Of a stretch of DNA of 64,000 nt, positions 43,717-55,790 are shown piece by piece. The notes under the pieces are model-generated. The model was not told the DNA's origin. It saw nothing but the letters and a program-made list of their open reading frames with translations, and did not search any database. The translations under genes were made by a program, and so were the position numbers. The stretch comes from Achaetomiella virescens. Its lineage: Eukaryota; Ascomycota; Sordariomycetes; Sordariales; Chaetomiaceae. The stretch is from the NCBI GenBank assembly GCA_031001845.1, contig JARNGD010000126.1, forward strand, positions 1 through 64,000, given 5' to 3'. Numbering within the stretch: the first letter of the stretch is position 1; every line of letters starts with the position of its first letter.

Positions 43717-46700
43717 CTAAAACAACATCTGCTCCTGTATAACCTTGTACCCTTTTCTCTTTTTTGGCTGCTTCAGGACAGACTGTCTCGTCTTCCCAAT
43801 CAGCCTCGCAAGCGGCTGGAACGCCCAGTGTTCCCCGAGCCATGCAAGAATGAAGTACAGCACACCAAGCCCGATGATGAACATTTTGAAATCCGCACTA
43901 ATGGACGTGAGCTGCATGAAGCGAGAGAGCCAAGCTGGCGGGCCGATGACCATGAGCAGCGTGGCGCAGAGAGTGGTGGTGATAGTGGCAACGAAGGGCC
44001 CTGATGCTGTGTTAGCTGACCTGTATTTATAGGGAAGGAGGTAACGGGCAACAAAGGATAACCCACAGTTGTGCAACGCGGAGTGTCTGAACGGCCGACC
44101 CGCGTTGAGCACCACTCCGGCCAGGATATATTCGAAACAAGACGTCAGGAATAGGGCCGTGTTCTCCGAGTTCTCAATGTTTGATTTATCTGGGTCGACA
44201 ACAGGTGGGATGAACCAGGGCTGCCGGCGGACGGCCACGAAAACCAGCGCTTGGATTACAATAGCGATGTAGATCTGGCCCAGCAAAGGCGTGAGAACCT
44301 TACGTGAAACCAGGTCGGCTGTTGGCCGCTTGCGGCACAGCTCAGGGAACGGACCGGCCCAGCTCATGAAGACGGCGATGGGTAGAATGAGCGCTAGGTC
44401 GATGAAGAGAAATTGGAAGTCGCCCAGGTTGGAAGCCGAAGCGTACAGAAACGTGACAGAGGTGAACTGGATAGCTGAGTATAGACTCATGTACTTGAAG
44501 CAGCTGAAGCTCGTGACAAGCGCCGCTCGTCCCTCCCGGATCACTTCTGGCACGCAGCGGATGTCGAAGACGCGAGAAGTAAACGGGGCGGCGACGGAGG
44601 CTTCGGCTTCTGAAAGCGAGATACCCACGTCGGCTGCCTTGAGCGCACCGCAATCGTTGGCACCGTCGCCGCAGAAGCCGCAGGAGTAGTCGATGCTCTG
44701 CAGCTTCTCTACTAGCTCGTGCTTCTCGTCCGGAGACATGCGGGCAAAGACCTTGCCGGTGACAAGCATCCTCCGCATCACTTCCGGCGGTGCAAAGTCG
44801 ACGACCCAGCGGAAAATATCACCGCTAACGGCGACCGAGTAATTGCGCAAGTTCGAGATGTGTCGTAAGGGAGGGATGCATCGTCTTCTGGTGGGGCGGG
44901 CATCGGAAGCAAGGTCTTGGGATCCAGCTTGTAGAGCTGGTTGTCAATGCTCTCCCACTGCAGGGTTGCGTTCTGATCCTTCGCGTCGCCAATGAGGAAA
45001 CGAGGAACAAAGCAATGAGCAGTCTTGCTGATCATCCCGCATTCTCTCGCCACGCTGATGGCAGTCAGAATATTGTCTCCAGTAACCATGACGGCGCCGA
45101 TGTTAGACTCGAGTAACTCCTTCAGAACTGTGGCAGTAGTGGGCTTCAGCTTGTTCTCGAAGATGATGAAGCCGACAAAATCCAAATCGGACTCGGCCTC
45201 ATGTCGCTTCATCTTTTGGGCTTTGACCCAGCTAAGCTTCTTGATGTGCTTGGTTGCGCAACCAATCACACGGTACCCCTTATGAGTGTACTGCGAGAGA
45301 AGCTCGTCATAGTCAGGGGGAACTAGTAGTGTTAGTCATGTGTCTAATGCTGCCCAGCTACAACCACTCACACGTCTCTGGCCTGCAGATTTCCCGCATA
45401 CACTCTGGCGCGCCCTTGACATAGATGTCTCCGCTCGGACGGCCAAATGTCCTCACTATGACACTCGCCCGTCGAAGCTGTGAGACGAATTCAAAAGACC
45501 TCAAAACGCCGAGCTCAAACGGAACCTATCATGCGTTAGGAGCTTCAAAGAGACGCTGCATAAGCGGTTACTTACATCTTGCCTGGAGGCCTGGCCATTT
45601 GCCTGAAGTTTCGCACCCGCGGCGGTCTGGCAACGGGAGGGTGCAGGTTCCCTTGCTCCTCGTCATCGGCGTTTCCCCCACCCAGATTTCCCTCCTCAAA
45701 CGACCAGTTTGTAAACTCGAACATTTTGAGGTCGAGAGGGTCACCGACCGGCTCCCCGTCGACGGTTCGCAGCGAGTGACAGGTCGCCATGGTGTAGAGC
45801 GCGGCTTTGCGCGTGTCGATATGATCTTTTTTCTGGTCGGTGGGGTTTTCGTTCAATGTAAGGTCATCAGGACTGGTCAGCAGGTCCGTGAACTGGTTCT
45901 TGTCTCGCGAGACGACGCGAACTCCAAGAATGTCGAGTCCCTCTTCGGTCAGGGTGCCGGTTTTGTCGAAGCACATCAGGTCAAGCTTGCCACCCACGTT
46001 CACCCTCTGAGGGCTAATGCAGAATATTTGCTTCGACTTTAGACGCCCGAGAGCGAAGTTGGTGCCAATTGTCAGAGTTGCAGGTAGGCTGGGGGTACCA
46101 CGATAGTGATAAGATCGAGGGCGCGGATCACGATCAGGTGCCACTCCAGACCAAGCCTAATGAAGTTGACGAATGACGCAGTGAAGCCGAGTAGCGCCAC
46201 GCAGGCCATGACAGAGATGTACCGAAAAGAGTCCTCGTAGAATTTGAAACCAGAAGGCTTGGGGAACATCATCGAGCGCACTAGGGCACCCTTGGTCGTG
46301 TTGAAGCCGGTTCTTACGACCATTGCAAGCGCTACGGCTTCTTCATCCTGATCTTCCTGTGGCCGGCGGGCACGGATGATCTTGGTCCCGCAGAACAAGA
46401 AGTGTTTTGCAACTTCTGGAAGCATCGTTGATGCCGACAAGTCCAGCTTCCGGAGCGTCTGGTCGGTTGCCGGGGTTTTCGAGACAGGCACAGACTCGCC
46501 GGTGAGCATGCTTTCGTTGACGATGCAGTCACCGCTGAGGAGAAGGCTGTCCGCTGGGAACTGGCCGAGACTCGGATCACTGACCTCGTACACATCTCCA
46601 GGAACGAGATCGCTTGAGGGAAGGTAGCGCCCTAGATGATGTTAGCGGCGAGTTGGCCGAAATAAGGGTTCAAGTCGTACAGAAACCGTTCCGAAGGACC

Positions 46701-48108
46701 CTAACGTCACAGACAAAGCGAGAGATCTCACGAAGCCTCCTCATAGTCTGACATTGTCAGCTAATCTGGGGTGTTAGGCAGGCAGGTGAATGACTTACTG
46801 ATCTTGTTTCAATGAGAGCCGTGATAATGCTGCCCGCGGACATCAGGAAGATGGCGACTGCGTAGTAGTATTGGTCGAGAGACCAGAGGATCAAGCTGGC
46901 GATTTGGAAGACGTAGAAGGGGTGGAACACCTACTCGGTGTCAGCTAGTTTGGCACCCGGTCCTTTCGTCGCAAAAACTCACCTCGTCGACAAGAAGGCG
47001 GAACACTGATTTCTGCTCAATGTCGATGAGATTGCTTCCAAAGACCACTTCACGGTGGCTCTTTTCATCGCTGTCGATGCCGGCGCGGATCTCACGGACA
47101 TTCGACCAGAGTGGATCCTTCCAACCGTTACAGAGAAGGAACTTGTCTGTGATGGGATGGAAGTAAAACCGCACATAGCGGTAATTGATCATGCGGAGAT
47201 CCTGGAGAATTGGGTCTTGGTCCTCTTCCAGGAGGTATGAAGTCATTTTCGAAGGGACCCCAAAAACGGTCGACAAACACCTCCCATAGGGTGTTGATTC
47301 CACTTCTAGGGTTTGCATCTCATTCCACTGGTTCTCGACCACGACCCATTTGCACTCGCGAAGTGGTGATGACTTGCCGACCAACTTGACATACCACCGT
47401 GGCAACCAGCGAAAAAGCAGCCATGCCAGACCCAGGGTAGCCACGCAGAGGAGGACATAAGAGGCGTATCCAATGGTGCTGGTCCGAAACCCAGCGATGG
47501 CGATATAGAGATCCTCGTTGACCATGTACACCTTCTGACTGTGCCGGTTTCCGCCGTACCCGCTGCCCGCGGACACGCCGCTGTCCCGTCTCAGTAGTCT
47601 GGCATGGACGGAGCCTCTGGATTGGGTGGAGGTTCTGCGAAGAAAGACATGATCGTTGTACGAGGAGTTGCGCTCCAGGTCGGTCGAGTCTTCCGGTTCT
47701 TCGAGTTCGTCCTCCTCGAAGGGTAGCTCGAGGTCGTCCACAGAGGGCCGTGCACTGCCTGATAGTAGAGGTGCCCCTGGCTGCTGGGGCCTCTCCTCTT
47801 CCTGGTAGAATGAGAAGCTCGTGGTTGAGTCGGCGCGGGCGCGTCGGTGGCTGAAGGCGGAGACGCTCGTAGGAAGAGATTCGGCTATGGGTCCGGCGAA
47901 GACCTACACCATTGTCAGTCAGAATATCCGGCCGCAAACAGCGCGGCGAGTGCTGGGCTAGCCTCATCCTGTGCCATCTTACATCCTCAAAGACGCTTGC
48001 GCTGCTCTGGTTCGTTCCCAAACGGTACAATCCAGGGGTTCCCTCTGCTACTTCGGGGTCTGGTGTTTCGTTGTGGTCCTCGCGGACCGAGTCGCTAGGC
48101 CCGTCCAT
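43717..48108 (-). CDS. YPK9: P5B-type ATPase (YPK9 / ATP13A2 family)
   Basis: Vacuolar/lysosomal P-type ATPase; the animal homologue ATP13A2 exports polyamines. Start MDGPSDSVREDHNETP. Exons (minus): 47983-48108, 46983-47903, 46799-46930, 46681-46747, 45576-46630, 45372-45525, 44067-45322, 43717-44000. Catalytic signatures: actuator loop ESMLTGESVPV, phosphorylation site CFDKTGTLTEEGLD, VMVTGDNILT and hinge FCGDGANDCGALKAAD. The membrane motif reads VVPPALPATLTIGTN once a missing C near 46087 is allowed; PPALP, rather than PPELP, separates P5B from the ER P5A pumps. The N-terminal 150 residues are acidic and Ser-rich, then a spandrel-like helix (YASYVLLCVATLGLAWLLF). The last intron (44001-44066, GCTAAC branch) happens to be open in frame, so it can be misread as coding; splicing gives HNWPFVATI. 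Other breaks lie near 45525 and 44868. Confidence 0.93.
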
Positions 48109-49829
48109 CTCGGCTCTTCTTTCAAGACTCGGTGCGGTGCCAAAAGCTGGTTTGGAGATTGCGCATCTTAGGGACGGAACAATATCGGCAGCCCAATTGG
48201 TAGTGGTTGCATAGAGGCAAAACGCCCTCACTGGACCCTCCAAAGCGAATGATGAAGAGGAAAGCTTGACTGTGGAGCCAGCTCCGAGAAGAGAGTGACG
48301 TCGATTGTGGTGGGTTATCCCTAACCCTAGGAGCTGGATTCAGTTCAAGTCGCTGGCCATTGAGGTCCCTGTATGCTTGGCGTTCCAGCTGCTTGGAAAG
48401 CCGCCGATTCGGCAGCAACACGCGTGTCGAGGTTGCGCTACAGGAACTGATCAGAGACAATGATCTCTGGGAAACAGTCCACTTAGGAGTTCCGCAAGGG
48501 ATTGTGATCTTTCACGCATTCTCTCGATGTTAGATAAGCTGGGAGCATGAGAGCAGGCTCCCATTCTGACACCGCCTCACTTTCCAAGGTAAACCATGGT
48601 CGGTGACATGAACAGTACTGCGAGAAGGATAGCGATAGCTACGTTCCGTGTGAAGAACCCTCTGCTGTCGCTATCATAAAATACCTACGCCATGAAAAGC
48701 TGGCATTGATATCCATCCCCGAGCTGATTCCTCGGTGTCTGTCTCGTAAATCAGCCTAGTGGGGTTTGCTTACATCCTCACAACTCAACCTCATCCATTG
48801 ACTTGCGACGCAAACAGTCATTCATTGCAAATCGAGGGTTTGAAACACGGTGACGAACTAAGTCGGCCATGTGGTGGATAGCCCACATTACACTGGTCGG
48901 ACTGGAACCGTTGCCCTCTGCCGAATCGAATGCCAGTGTTCGAGGCCCAGAGTTGAAAAAGGATCCCTGGTGAGTGGGGCGGAGGCAAGGAAAAATCATC
49001 ACCAAACTCAGCTGCCAGTGTTTGATGGCCAACAACCCTGTCGTGACCAAGTCGTAGGAGCGGTGAGCCGGTCGCTCTCTGATAAAGCTTTTTGCTTTGA
49101 TGTAATCAGCCCTGGAAGCTGGTCGGGGACATGGTTGAAAATTCACAGAAAATAGACAGGACGGGAGATGCGGTGAGCAGCACGAAAGACCCTGCTGCCC
49201 ACGAACCTAAAGGAGCGGGGATGGGAGAGGTGAAGACAGCGAAGAAAAGTTCAGGCGACTGCCCCGCAATTTCATTGGGCACCCCTCTTCTTCAACTACG
49301 GGGGTCTGGTGAAAAATGACTGACAAACCCAAAGCTCGCAATCTACCAGACCGAAGTTTACCTGGCTGACTCCGCCCGTGAAGTTAAGTTCAACTTGCAC
49401 AGAATGTAAGCCGCAATATTGGACAGAGCTATTGTCCTAGTAGGTGCTTATAACTATAGTATTAACGCAACATGTCATGTTTGTTCAGTCGTCACCCCAA
49501 TTGAAACCGTCACGGCTGGTTTTCAAGGAATGACACTCGGCACACCCTGCCATGCTCATCCAGGTGAGGAAACTTCTTCAGAACACGGTAGGGGTATATT
49601 TAGCAATCGGTAGATTGCAAGTATGGGCTCTGCTGGAGTTCTTTTAACAGACCTCCGTACTCAACATTTCTTAGCACCAAAGGAAGCCACGACCACCCAT
49701 CCATCCTTCTTGAAATTTTACTTCCTACCACCCCATCAACCACCGGTCTGCGTCTTCGCCTCTGTCGCAGATCATCCTCCTACCATCCCGAAAAGCATCG
49801 CCTCAACACCAAAATCACACATAGTCACC
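48109..49829. other. Divergent intergenic region, 1.72 kb
   Basis: Upstream of the P5B ATPase and of NAP1. The P5B frame stays open a further 45 codons upstream of 48108 without an obvious conserved start. CT- and CA-rich stretches (about 49680-49820) precede NAP1. No other gene recognised. Confidence 0.55.
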
Positions 49830-51318
49830 ATGGCTGAGCCTATCAAGAACAAGCGGCCCGACCCCGCTGCTCCGTAAGTCCCATTCCCCTCCCAGCCGCG
49901 ACGATGTTACCCGCTGCGGAACCACTCGCGATAAACCATACTGACGCAAGGTCGCCATAGCACCCCTCAGAACACCCCGGCGAATGCTGCTCCCATCTCG
50001 TCGCATGCTCAGCCTGGCATTGCGAGCATCAAGGAAGGTTAGTCACCAGCGGTTCCCTTGCTGCCCAACAAGGCCTGGCTTGTAATCAATCACATTCTAA
50101 CTGTTTGGATGACACAGAGGATCTTGACCGCGTAACCGCCGCCTCCATCTTTGCCAAGGACCCCCGTCTCGTGTCCCTGATCCAGGGCCGTCTCGGTTCT
50201 CTCGTCGGCCGGTCATCCGGTTACATCGAGTCGCTGCCCGCTGAGGTCAAGCGCCGTGTCGCTGGCCTCAAGGGCATCCAGAAGGAGCACTCCAAGCTCG
50301 AGGCCGAGTTTCAGGAGGAGGTTCTCCAGCTTGAGAAGAAGTACTTCGCCAAGTTCACGCCTCTGTACGAGCAGCGTTCCGCCATTGTCAACGGCAAGAC
50401 TGAGCCCACCGAGGCCCAGGTTAAGGCTGGTGAGGAGGATGAGGAGGAAACTGAGGGTGCCGCTATCAAGGAGGAGAAACCCGCTGAGGGTGCCTCGACG
50501 GTCTCGGGTATCCCCGAGTTTTGGCTCTCGGCCATGAAGAACCAGGTTTCGCTGGCCGAGATGATCACGGACCGCGACGAGGGTGCGCTCAAGTCCCTGG
50601 TCGATATCCGCATGGAGTACCTCGACAAGCCTGGCTTCCGCCTCATCTTCGAGTTTGCCGAGAACGACTACTTCACCAACAAGATCCTCACCAAGACCTA
50701 CTACTACCAGGACGAGAGCGGGTATGGTGGCGACTTCATCTACGACCATGCCGAGGGTGACAAGATCGACTGGAAGCCAGGCCAGGACCTGACCGTCCGT
50801 ATCGAGCAGAAGAAGCAGCGGAATAAGAGTGAGTTTCCTTTGCCACTCGGCCTAAAGATGGGAAGACCAGCTAACTAATGGACGCAGCCACCAAACAAAC
50901 CCGCATCGTCAAGAAGACTGTCCCGACCGAGTCCTTCTTCAACTTCTTCTCGCCGCCCAAGGCTCCGACCGACGACGAGGACGACGCCGCCTCCGATATC
51001 GAGGAGCGCCTCGAGCTCGACTACCAGCTGGGTGAGGATATCAAGGAGAAGCTGATCCCCCGCGCCATCGACTGGTTCACTGGCGAGGCTCTTGCCTTTG
51101 AGGAGCTCGACGAGGATGACCTCGCCGACTTTGATGATGAGGACGACGAGACGAGGACGACATCAGCGACGATCACGATGACGAGGACGAGTCTGAGGAG
51201 GAGGAGGTACGGAATTTTCGATTGCGATGTGACCTTCCTACTGCATATACTAATACTTTCGTTGCAGGAGGACGGCTCTAAGCCCAAGCAGGAGCCTACG
51301 GAGTGCAAGCAGAGCTAA
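49830..51318 (+). CDS. NAP1: Nucleosome assembly protein 1
   Basis: Histone H2A-H2B chaperone that shuttles between cytoplasm and nucleus. Exons: 49830-49873, 49961-50037, 50118-50828, 50888-51206, 51268-51318, all joined in phase (AAPTPQNTPANAAP; SIKEEDLDR; RNKTTKQTRIVKKT). Start MAEPIKNKRPDPAA. The long dimerisation helix covers LKGIQKEHSKLEAEFQEEVL. The histone-binding core includes GIPEFWLSAMKNQ, KPGFRLIFEFAENDYF, LTKTYYYQDES and IDWKPGQDLTVR, then the signature TESFFNFFSPPKAP. The tail is strongly acidic (EELDEDDLADFDDEDDE). One G is missing near 51151; the repaired frame continues DEDDISDDHDDEDESEEEE before the last intron, which has a TACTAAT branch. It ends EDGSKPKQEPTECKQS. About 400 residues. 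Confidence 0.95.
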
Positions 51319-52383
51319 GCGGCCATCACGATGGTCGTTCATCAGTCTTCTTAATCAGGGCGTCAAGCCCCTCTTGCCCCTTATTTGGGTCGATCACGCA
51401 TAATCCCCCTAGTACACAGCAACCCGAGGACGGGTCCCGGCCCGGAGCGGACATGGCACTGCACGGATGAGGTAGCCTGGAGGGCCAATAGATCCCTAAT
51501 TTGCATTCGGTCGAGGAGGACGTCTTCCGGGAGCATGGTCACATGCATTAGGTTTGGTTGTTTCCCATGTCGAGCTATCCCAGGGAGCTTGAGTTTGCGG
51601 CTTGTTTGGCAACTTCCCCAGCAATGGCATAGATGGTTGTTAAAAGGGGAGCGCGTAAGGCATGACAAGTGTCTGCTACAAGGAAAGGTTTCTAGCACCG
51701 GGGTCAGAGAACGCAGGTCTGAGATTTGGGCCGCAGTTTTTTCAAAGCAATGCGATGTTTGAGTTTTTCGGTATAGTGAACAAGGTGAATGGTGGTGACT
51801 CCGGAATCGGTGCCTCGGACCCCTGACTCCGGATCAGGCACCGCATGACTGTGCTTCAGCTGAAGAGGCTGTAATTGGTAGCCAAGGATCCGAGTACCGG
51901 GAAATATTGGGTGAGACGTTGAGCAACGGCTCCATTTTTCTGAACATCCAGGCTTCCCCTGGTTCCGGACCGGAAGACGTGTGTAATGTGCTTTGTCCAG
52001 GTCGAGAACAGCCTTCACTGTCCTGGAATCCTGCGGGAAATGAGAACGCCAAAGAGTGCAATGGATATTCGACCAGGGCGGTGACGTATGAATCAAGGTT
52101 CACAGCGCTAAGAGGGCGGGAGAAGGACAGGGCAGTTAATCACAGTGAGGTGGATGAGAGTGAAGGCGGCTTGGTATTCCGTCATTCAGAAAGTTTTTCC
52201 TCGCGGTGAGTCAACCCCGCTATAAAACCTCCAACCCCACCATGGGTATCCCACCGTGGGGTCTTCTGGTCTTCTGTGAACAAGCATCCCAGAGACGTCG
52301 ATACCTCCACTGCTCCAGCAAACCACCGTGAATAAAGACGACAAGACCCTACCTGCTCGCGGATCCAGCTCTCTTTTCCCACC
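51319..52383. other. Intergenic upstream of phosphoglycerate dehydrogenase, about 1.07 kb
   Basis: Between the NAP1 stop and the SER3/SER33 start, both plus. It holds a TGAGTCA core (52207-52213). No conserved frame seen. Confidence 0.55.
52207..52213 (-). promoter_or_regulatory. Gcn4/CPC1-type core upstream of SER3/SER33
   Basis: The minus strand reads TTGACTCAC: the TGACTCA core with a matching 3' flank but T instead of A/G at the first consensus position. It lies 171 bases before the start codon of a serine biosynthesis gene, so regulation by general amino acid control is plausible. Confidence 0.4.
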
Positions 52384-54058
52384 ATGACAGTTCCCAGAGA
52401 CATCGCGCAGTCCTCGCTGGCACGGGCGGTTTCGCACAGTCTCAGCGTCTCCCCCACAAACACCTTTCACTCGCCTCCTCCTTCGTCAAGCCTGGGCGGC
52501 TTCATGGCGGGGTCACTTGCTCACAGGGCCTCCGTGGTCGAGGCCAAACAGCTCAAGCCGTTCACAACACGAGGACATCAAGATCCTACTTCTTGAGAAT
52601 GTCAATCAAACCGGGAGGGACATCCTCAAGGCGCAGGGCTACCAGGTTGAATTCCACAAGAGCTCGCTCCCAGAAGACCAGCTCATTGAGAAGATTAGGT
52701 GAGTCGTTTCTCCTTCCGTATTCGGAGTTTGGGATTTTAACCCCCTCCCCTTCGCAACCCCGAGAGCACCACCCCCTTCGCTCCCAACACTTCCACATTC
52801 GCAACACCAACAGTGCGCTTGAGATGGTGCAAGCCACCTTCAGTCCTTGTGGCTCAAGGCAGAACCCGCACAAGCACATGGTCCTCCGCAAATTCCAGGA
52901 TAGGCGGAGATGCTCAACATCGAGACTTGGACAGGGCTGACCTTCGCGCAGGGATGTTCATGTCATTGGCATCCGGTCAAAGACAAAACTCTCAGCCAAG
53001 GTGCTGCAAGAGGCCAAGAATCTGCTGGTCATCGGCTGCTTCTGCATCGGCACCAACCAGGTAGACTTGGACTATGCGGCAAAGCATGGCATCGCCGTGT
53101 TCAACTCGCCGTTCGCCAACTCGCGCAGCGTGGCCGAGCTGGTCATCGCCGAGATTATCTCGCTCGCGCGCCAGCTGGGCGACCGCTCGCTTGAGATGCA
53201 CCGCGGCACCTGGAACAAGGTGAGCGCCAAGTGCTGGGAGATCCGCGGCAAGACGCTCGGCATCGTCGGCTACGGCCACATCGGCTCGCAGCTGTCGGTC
53301 CTGGCTGAGGCCATGGGCATGTCGGTCATCTACTACGACATCCTTCCCTGATGGCCATCGCACGGCGCGGCAGGTGCCCACGCTCGACGCCCTCCTGGAG
53401 GAGGCCGACTTCATCACGCTTCACGTCCCCGAGACGCCCGAGACGAAGCACATGATCTCGGGCCCGCAGTTCGAGCGGATGAAGGACGGTGCGTACCTGA
53501 TCAACGCCAGCCGCGGCACGGTGGTGGACATTCCCGCGCTCATCAAGGCGATGCGTGCGGGCAAGGTGGCCGGCGCGGCGCTGGACGTGTACCCCAACGA
53601 ACCGGCCGCCAACGGCGACTACTTTGTAAACGAGCTCAACTCGTGGGCCGAGGACCTGCGGGGCTGAGCAATATCATCCTGACCCCCCACATCGGCGGCA
53701 GTACCGAGGAGGCGCAGCGCGCCATCGGCGTTGAGGTCGCCGAGGCGCTGGTGCGTTACATCAACCAGGGTATCACGCTCGGCAGCGTCAACCTGCCCGA
53801 GGTGACGATGCGCTCGCTGACGCTTGACGAGCCCGATCACGCGCGTGTCATCTACATCCACCCAACGTGCCCGGTGTGCTGCGTAAGGTCAACGAGATTC
53901 TGGCCGAACACAACGTCGACAAGCAGATCTCGGATAGCAAGGGCGATGTGGCGTATTTGATGGCTGATGTGAGCGATGTGAAGACGGAGGATATCAAGGA
54001 GATTCGGGATAGCTTGGATCTGCTGAGCTCGAGGATCCTGACTCGGGTGCTGTACTAG
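52384..54058 (+). CDS. SER33: D-3-phosphoglycerate dehydrogenase
   Basis: NAD-dependent first step of serine synthesis, cytosolic. Start MTVPRDIAQSSLARAVSHSL with a Ser/Pro-rich leader as in yeast Ser3/Ser33. The substrate domain is EDIKILLLENVNQTGRDILK. An intron (52699-52951, 253 bases, the longest assigned here) joins EKIR to DVHVIGIRSKTKLS. NAD-binding motif TLGIVGYGHIGSQLSVLAEAMG. Catalytic residues lie in NASRGTVVDIPAL, LDVYPNEPA and the His of ILTPHIGGSTEEAQ. A C-terminal ACT domain (PGVLRKVNEILAEHNVDKQI) ends ILTRVLY; in this family it binds serine as a feedback signal. Bases appear lost near 52568, 53350 (C), 53360 (G), 53665 (G) and 53862 (C), each with conserved sequence on both sides. 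The restored segments read DILPLMAIGTARQVPTL and LRGLSNIILTP. About 470 residues. Confidence 0.95.
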
Positions 54059-55790
54059 AGGATAGGGCAATTAGGATAGACGGAAGGAGTATTCGGAATG
54101 GAGTTGATGCGCATGGGATGATGCTGGGTGGCAGGATTTCAACATGGAGTGGGATTTGCTGTTGTCTTTCCGTTTTCTACTTCAACATCACATCCCGGCA
54201 TGGTGTCACAGGGGGAAAAGAAAACTTTGGATACAAAAGGTCAAGGCCAGGTTCAACGATAACCATAGATCTCTCCCCGCCATGGGAACTCTACACTCAA
54301 CAGAGCATGTCCAGTTTCATCCAACGCACTCCCTAGGTGTTCACTTCTTGAGCAAGCAACATAATTATGTTTGAGAGGAAACAACGCTCGATGGAAGATA
54401 GGGAGGGGACTTGCTGCACCTGAAACAACAGCGGAGAACTTTCCCGGTCGAGTGGTGATTTTCAGGGGCTTCGACCCCGTGCTCTGGGACTCAACGAGAC
54501 GCGCTAGAACATGGGATCTGCTGCCGATGTGTTGGTGCCATCTTGAGGTGAAGAAACTCATCCACTTTCTTTCTTTGTCTGTTTCTTTCCTTTTCTTTTC
54601 TTTTTTTTTTTTTTTTTTTTTTTCATTGGGAGGAAGGGACTCGAGTACGAAGAATGCTGTGCTTCACACCTCTCCATCTCAGGGTGCAGTGACACATCGG
54701 ACCATCGACCGAGTCGGTGAACGAAAGTTTCCACATGGTCGAGGCTCTAGTGTGGAGTTTGGGACCCACTTGTAGAAGTGTTAATCGCGAACCCTGCAGA
54801 AACACCACCCCCACACTACTTTGGTTGTGAGATGCCTGGGCAACAGGTTGAGGTGTTGATGGTCCTTGTTTGGCATCCTGGAGAAGGCGGTGATGCTCAA
54901 AGTCCAAGTGGCTGACATGACAGACTTGGAAATGGGATGGTGAATTTGCCAGGCTTGCCTGCCTGGCATCTCTAGGCTCAATGCATGATGCAGAGGCCAG
55001 GGTCAGTCAGATGGAGGCAGGATGGTCCGATGAGCAATGTACTGGACATGTTCCTTGGACGTTGAAAGACCGCGTTAGGAGACACCAACGCCCCGTTTCG
55101 TTGGCCTGCACGCGGTGTTTCCAAAAAACGGCATGCTTGCGGTCAAGAGCGTGAGGCTGTGAGACTGCTTCCATTGCTTGGCCAGTGCGTTGTTATTAAC
55201 CCCAGAGTCCGTGCTCTGACCTTCTGTTACCGACTGTTACGCCCGCCTTCCCCTATCAACGGTCAACTTACAGCACACCCATGCACCTTTTTTTCTGCAG
55301 CCCCTGAACTCGAACGACGGCCCTTCCCGCCCTTTTCGGTGCCGCGTTCGTTTACCTGGAGCATCACGCATCCTGCAGCACCCTGCACCCGCCGTCAAGG
55401 CTCTTACCGCCACATTCCTCGAGCGGCCCGGCCCAGCATTGGCGACAACGACTGTTGTGAAAGGAGAGCGGAGATCCTTACCGCTTCGCTATCTTACCTT
55501 ACTCCACGACCGCCCAACACAACCGCTTCGTTACGGTATTCTTTCACGAATGCCCTCGCCCAACCCAGCGCATCCTCCTCCACCACCACCACCACCGCGA
55601 CTTCTGGCTGCGCTGCTGTCTAACTGACCACGAGCACCCGCCGTATCTCCCGACAACGGCTCCAGACCCTTTTCTGACAACTCGACCGCGACGAGAGTTT
55701 GGCTCTTGAGCCCATCAACAACATCACCACGAACCTCAATCCCCCACCTTTACCGCCTCTCCAGCTCCACTCCCCCAACCACCGCGTCCA
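54059..55790. other. Intergenic upstream of MYO2, 1.73 kb
   Basis: Between SER33 and MYO2, both plus. It contains a 23-base poly(T) run (54601-54623) inside a longer pyrimidine tract and a long CT/CA-rich stretch (about 55250-55790) that probably is the MYO2 leader. Open frames here show no conserved motif. Confidence 0.55.
54601..54623 (+). repeat. Poly(T) run, 23 bases
   Basis: Uninterrupted T tract at the end of a pyrimidine-rich stretch (from about 54565), roughly 540 bases after the SER33 stop. Confidence 0.9.

Noticed and set aside
44001..44020. A 20-base intron (GTCAGCTAAC..ATCAG) in the P5B gene
   Set aside because: Too short to splice. A donor at 44066 using the same acceptor gives a normal 66-base intron and a better protein join.
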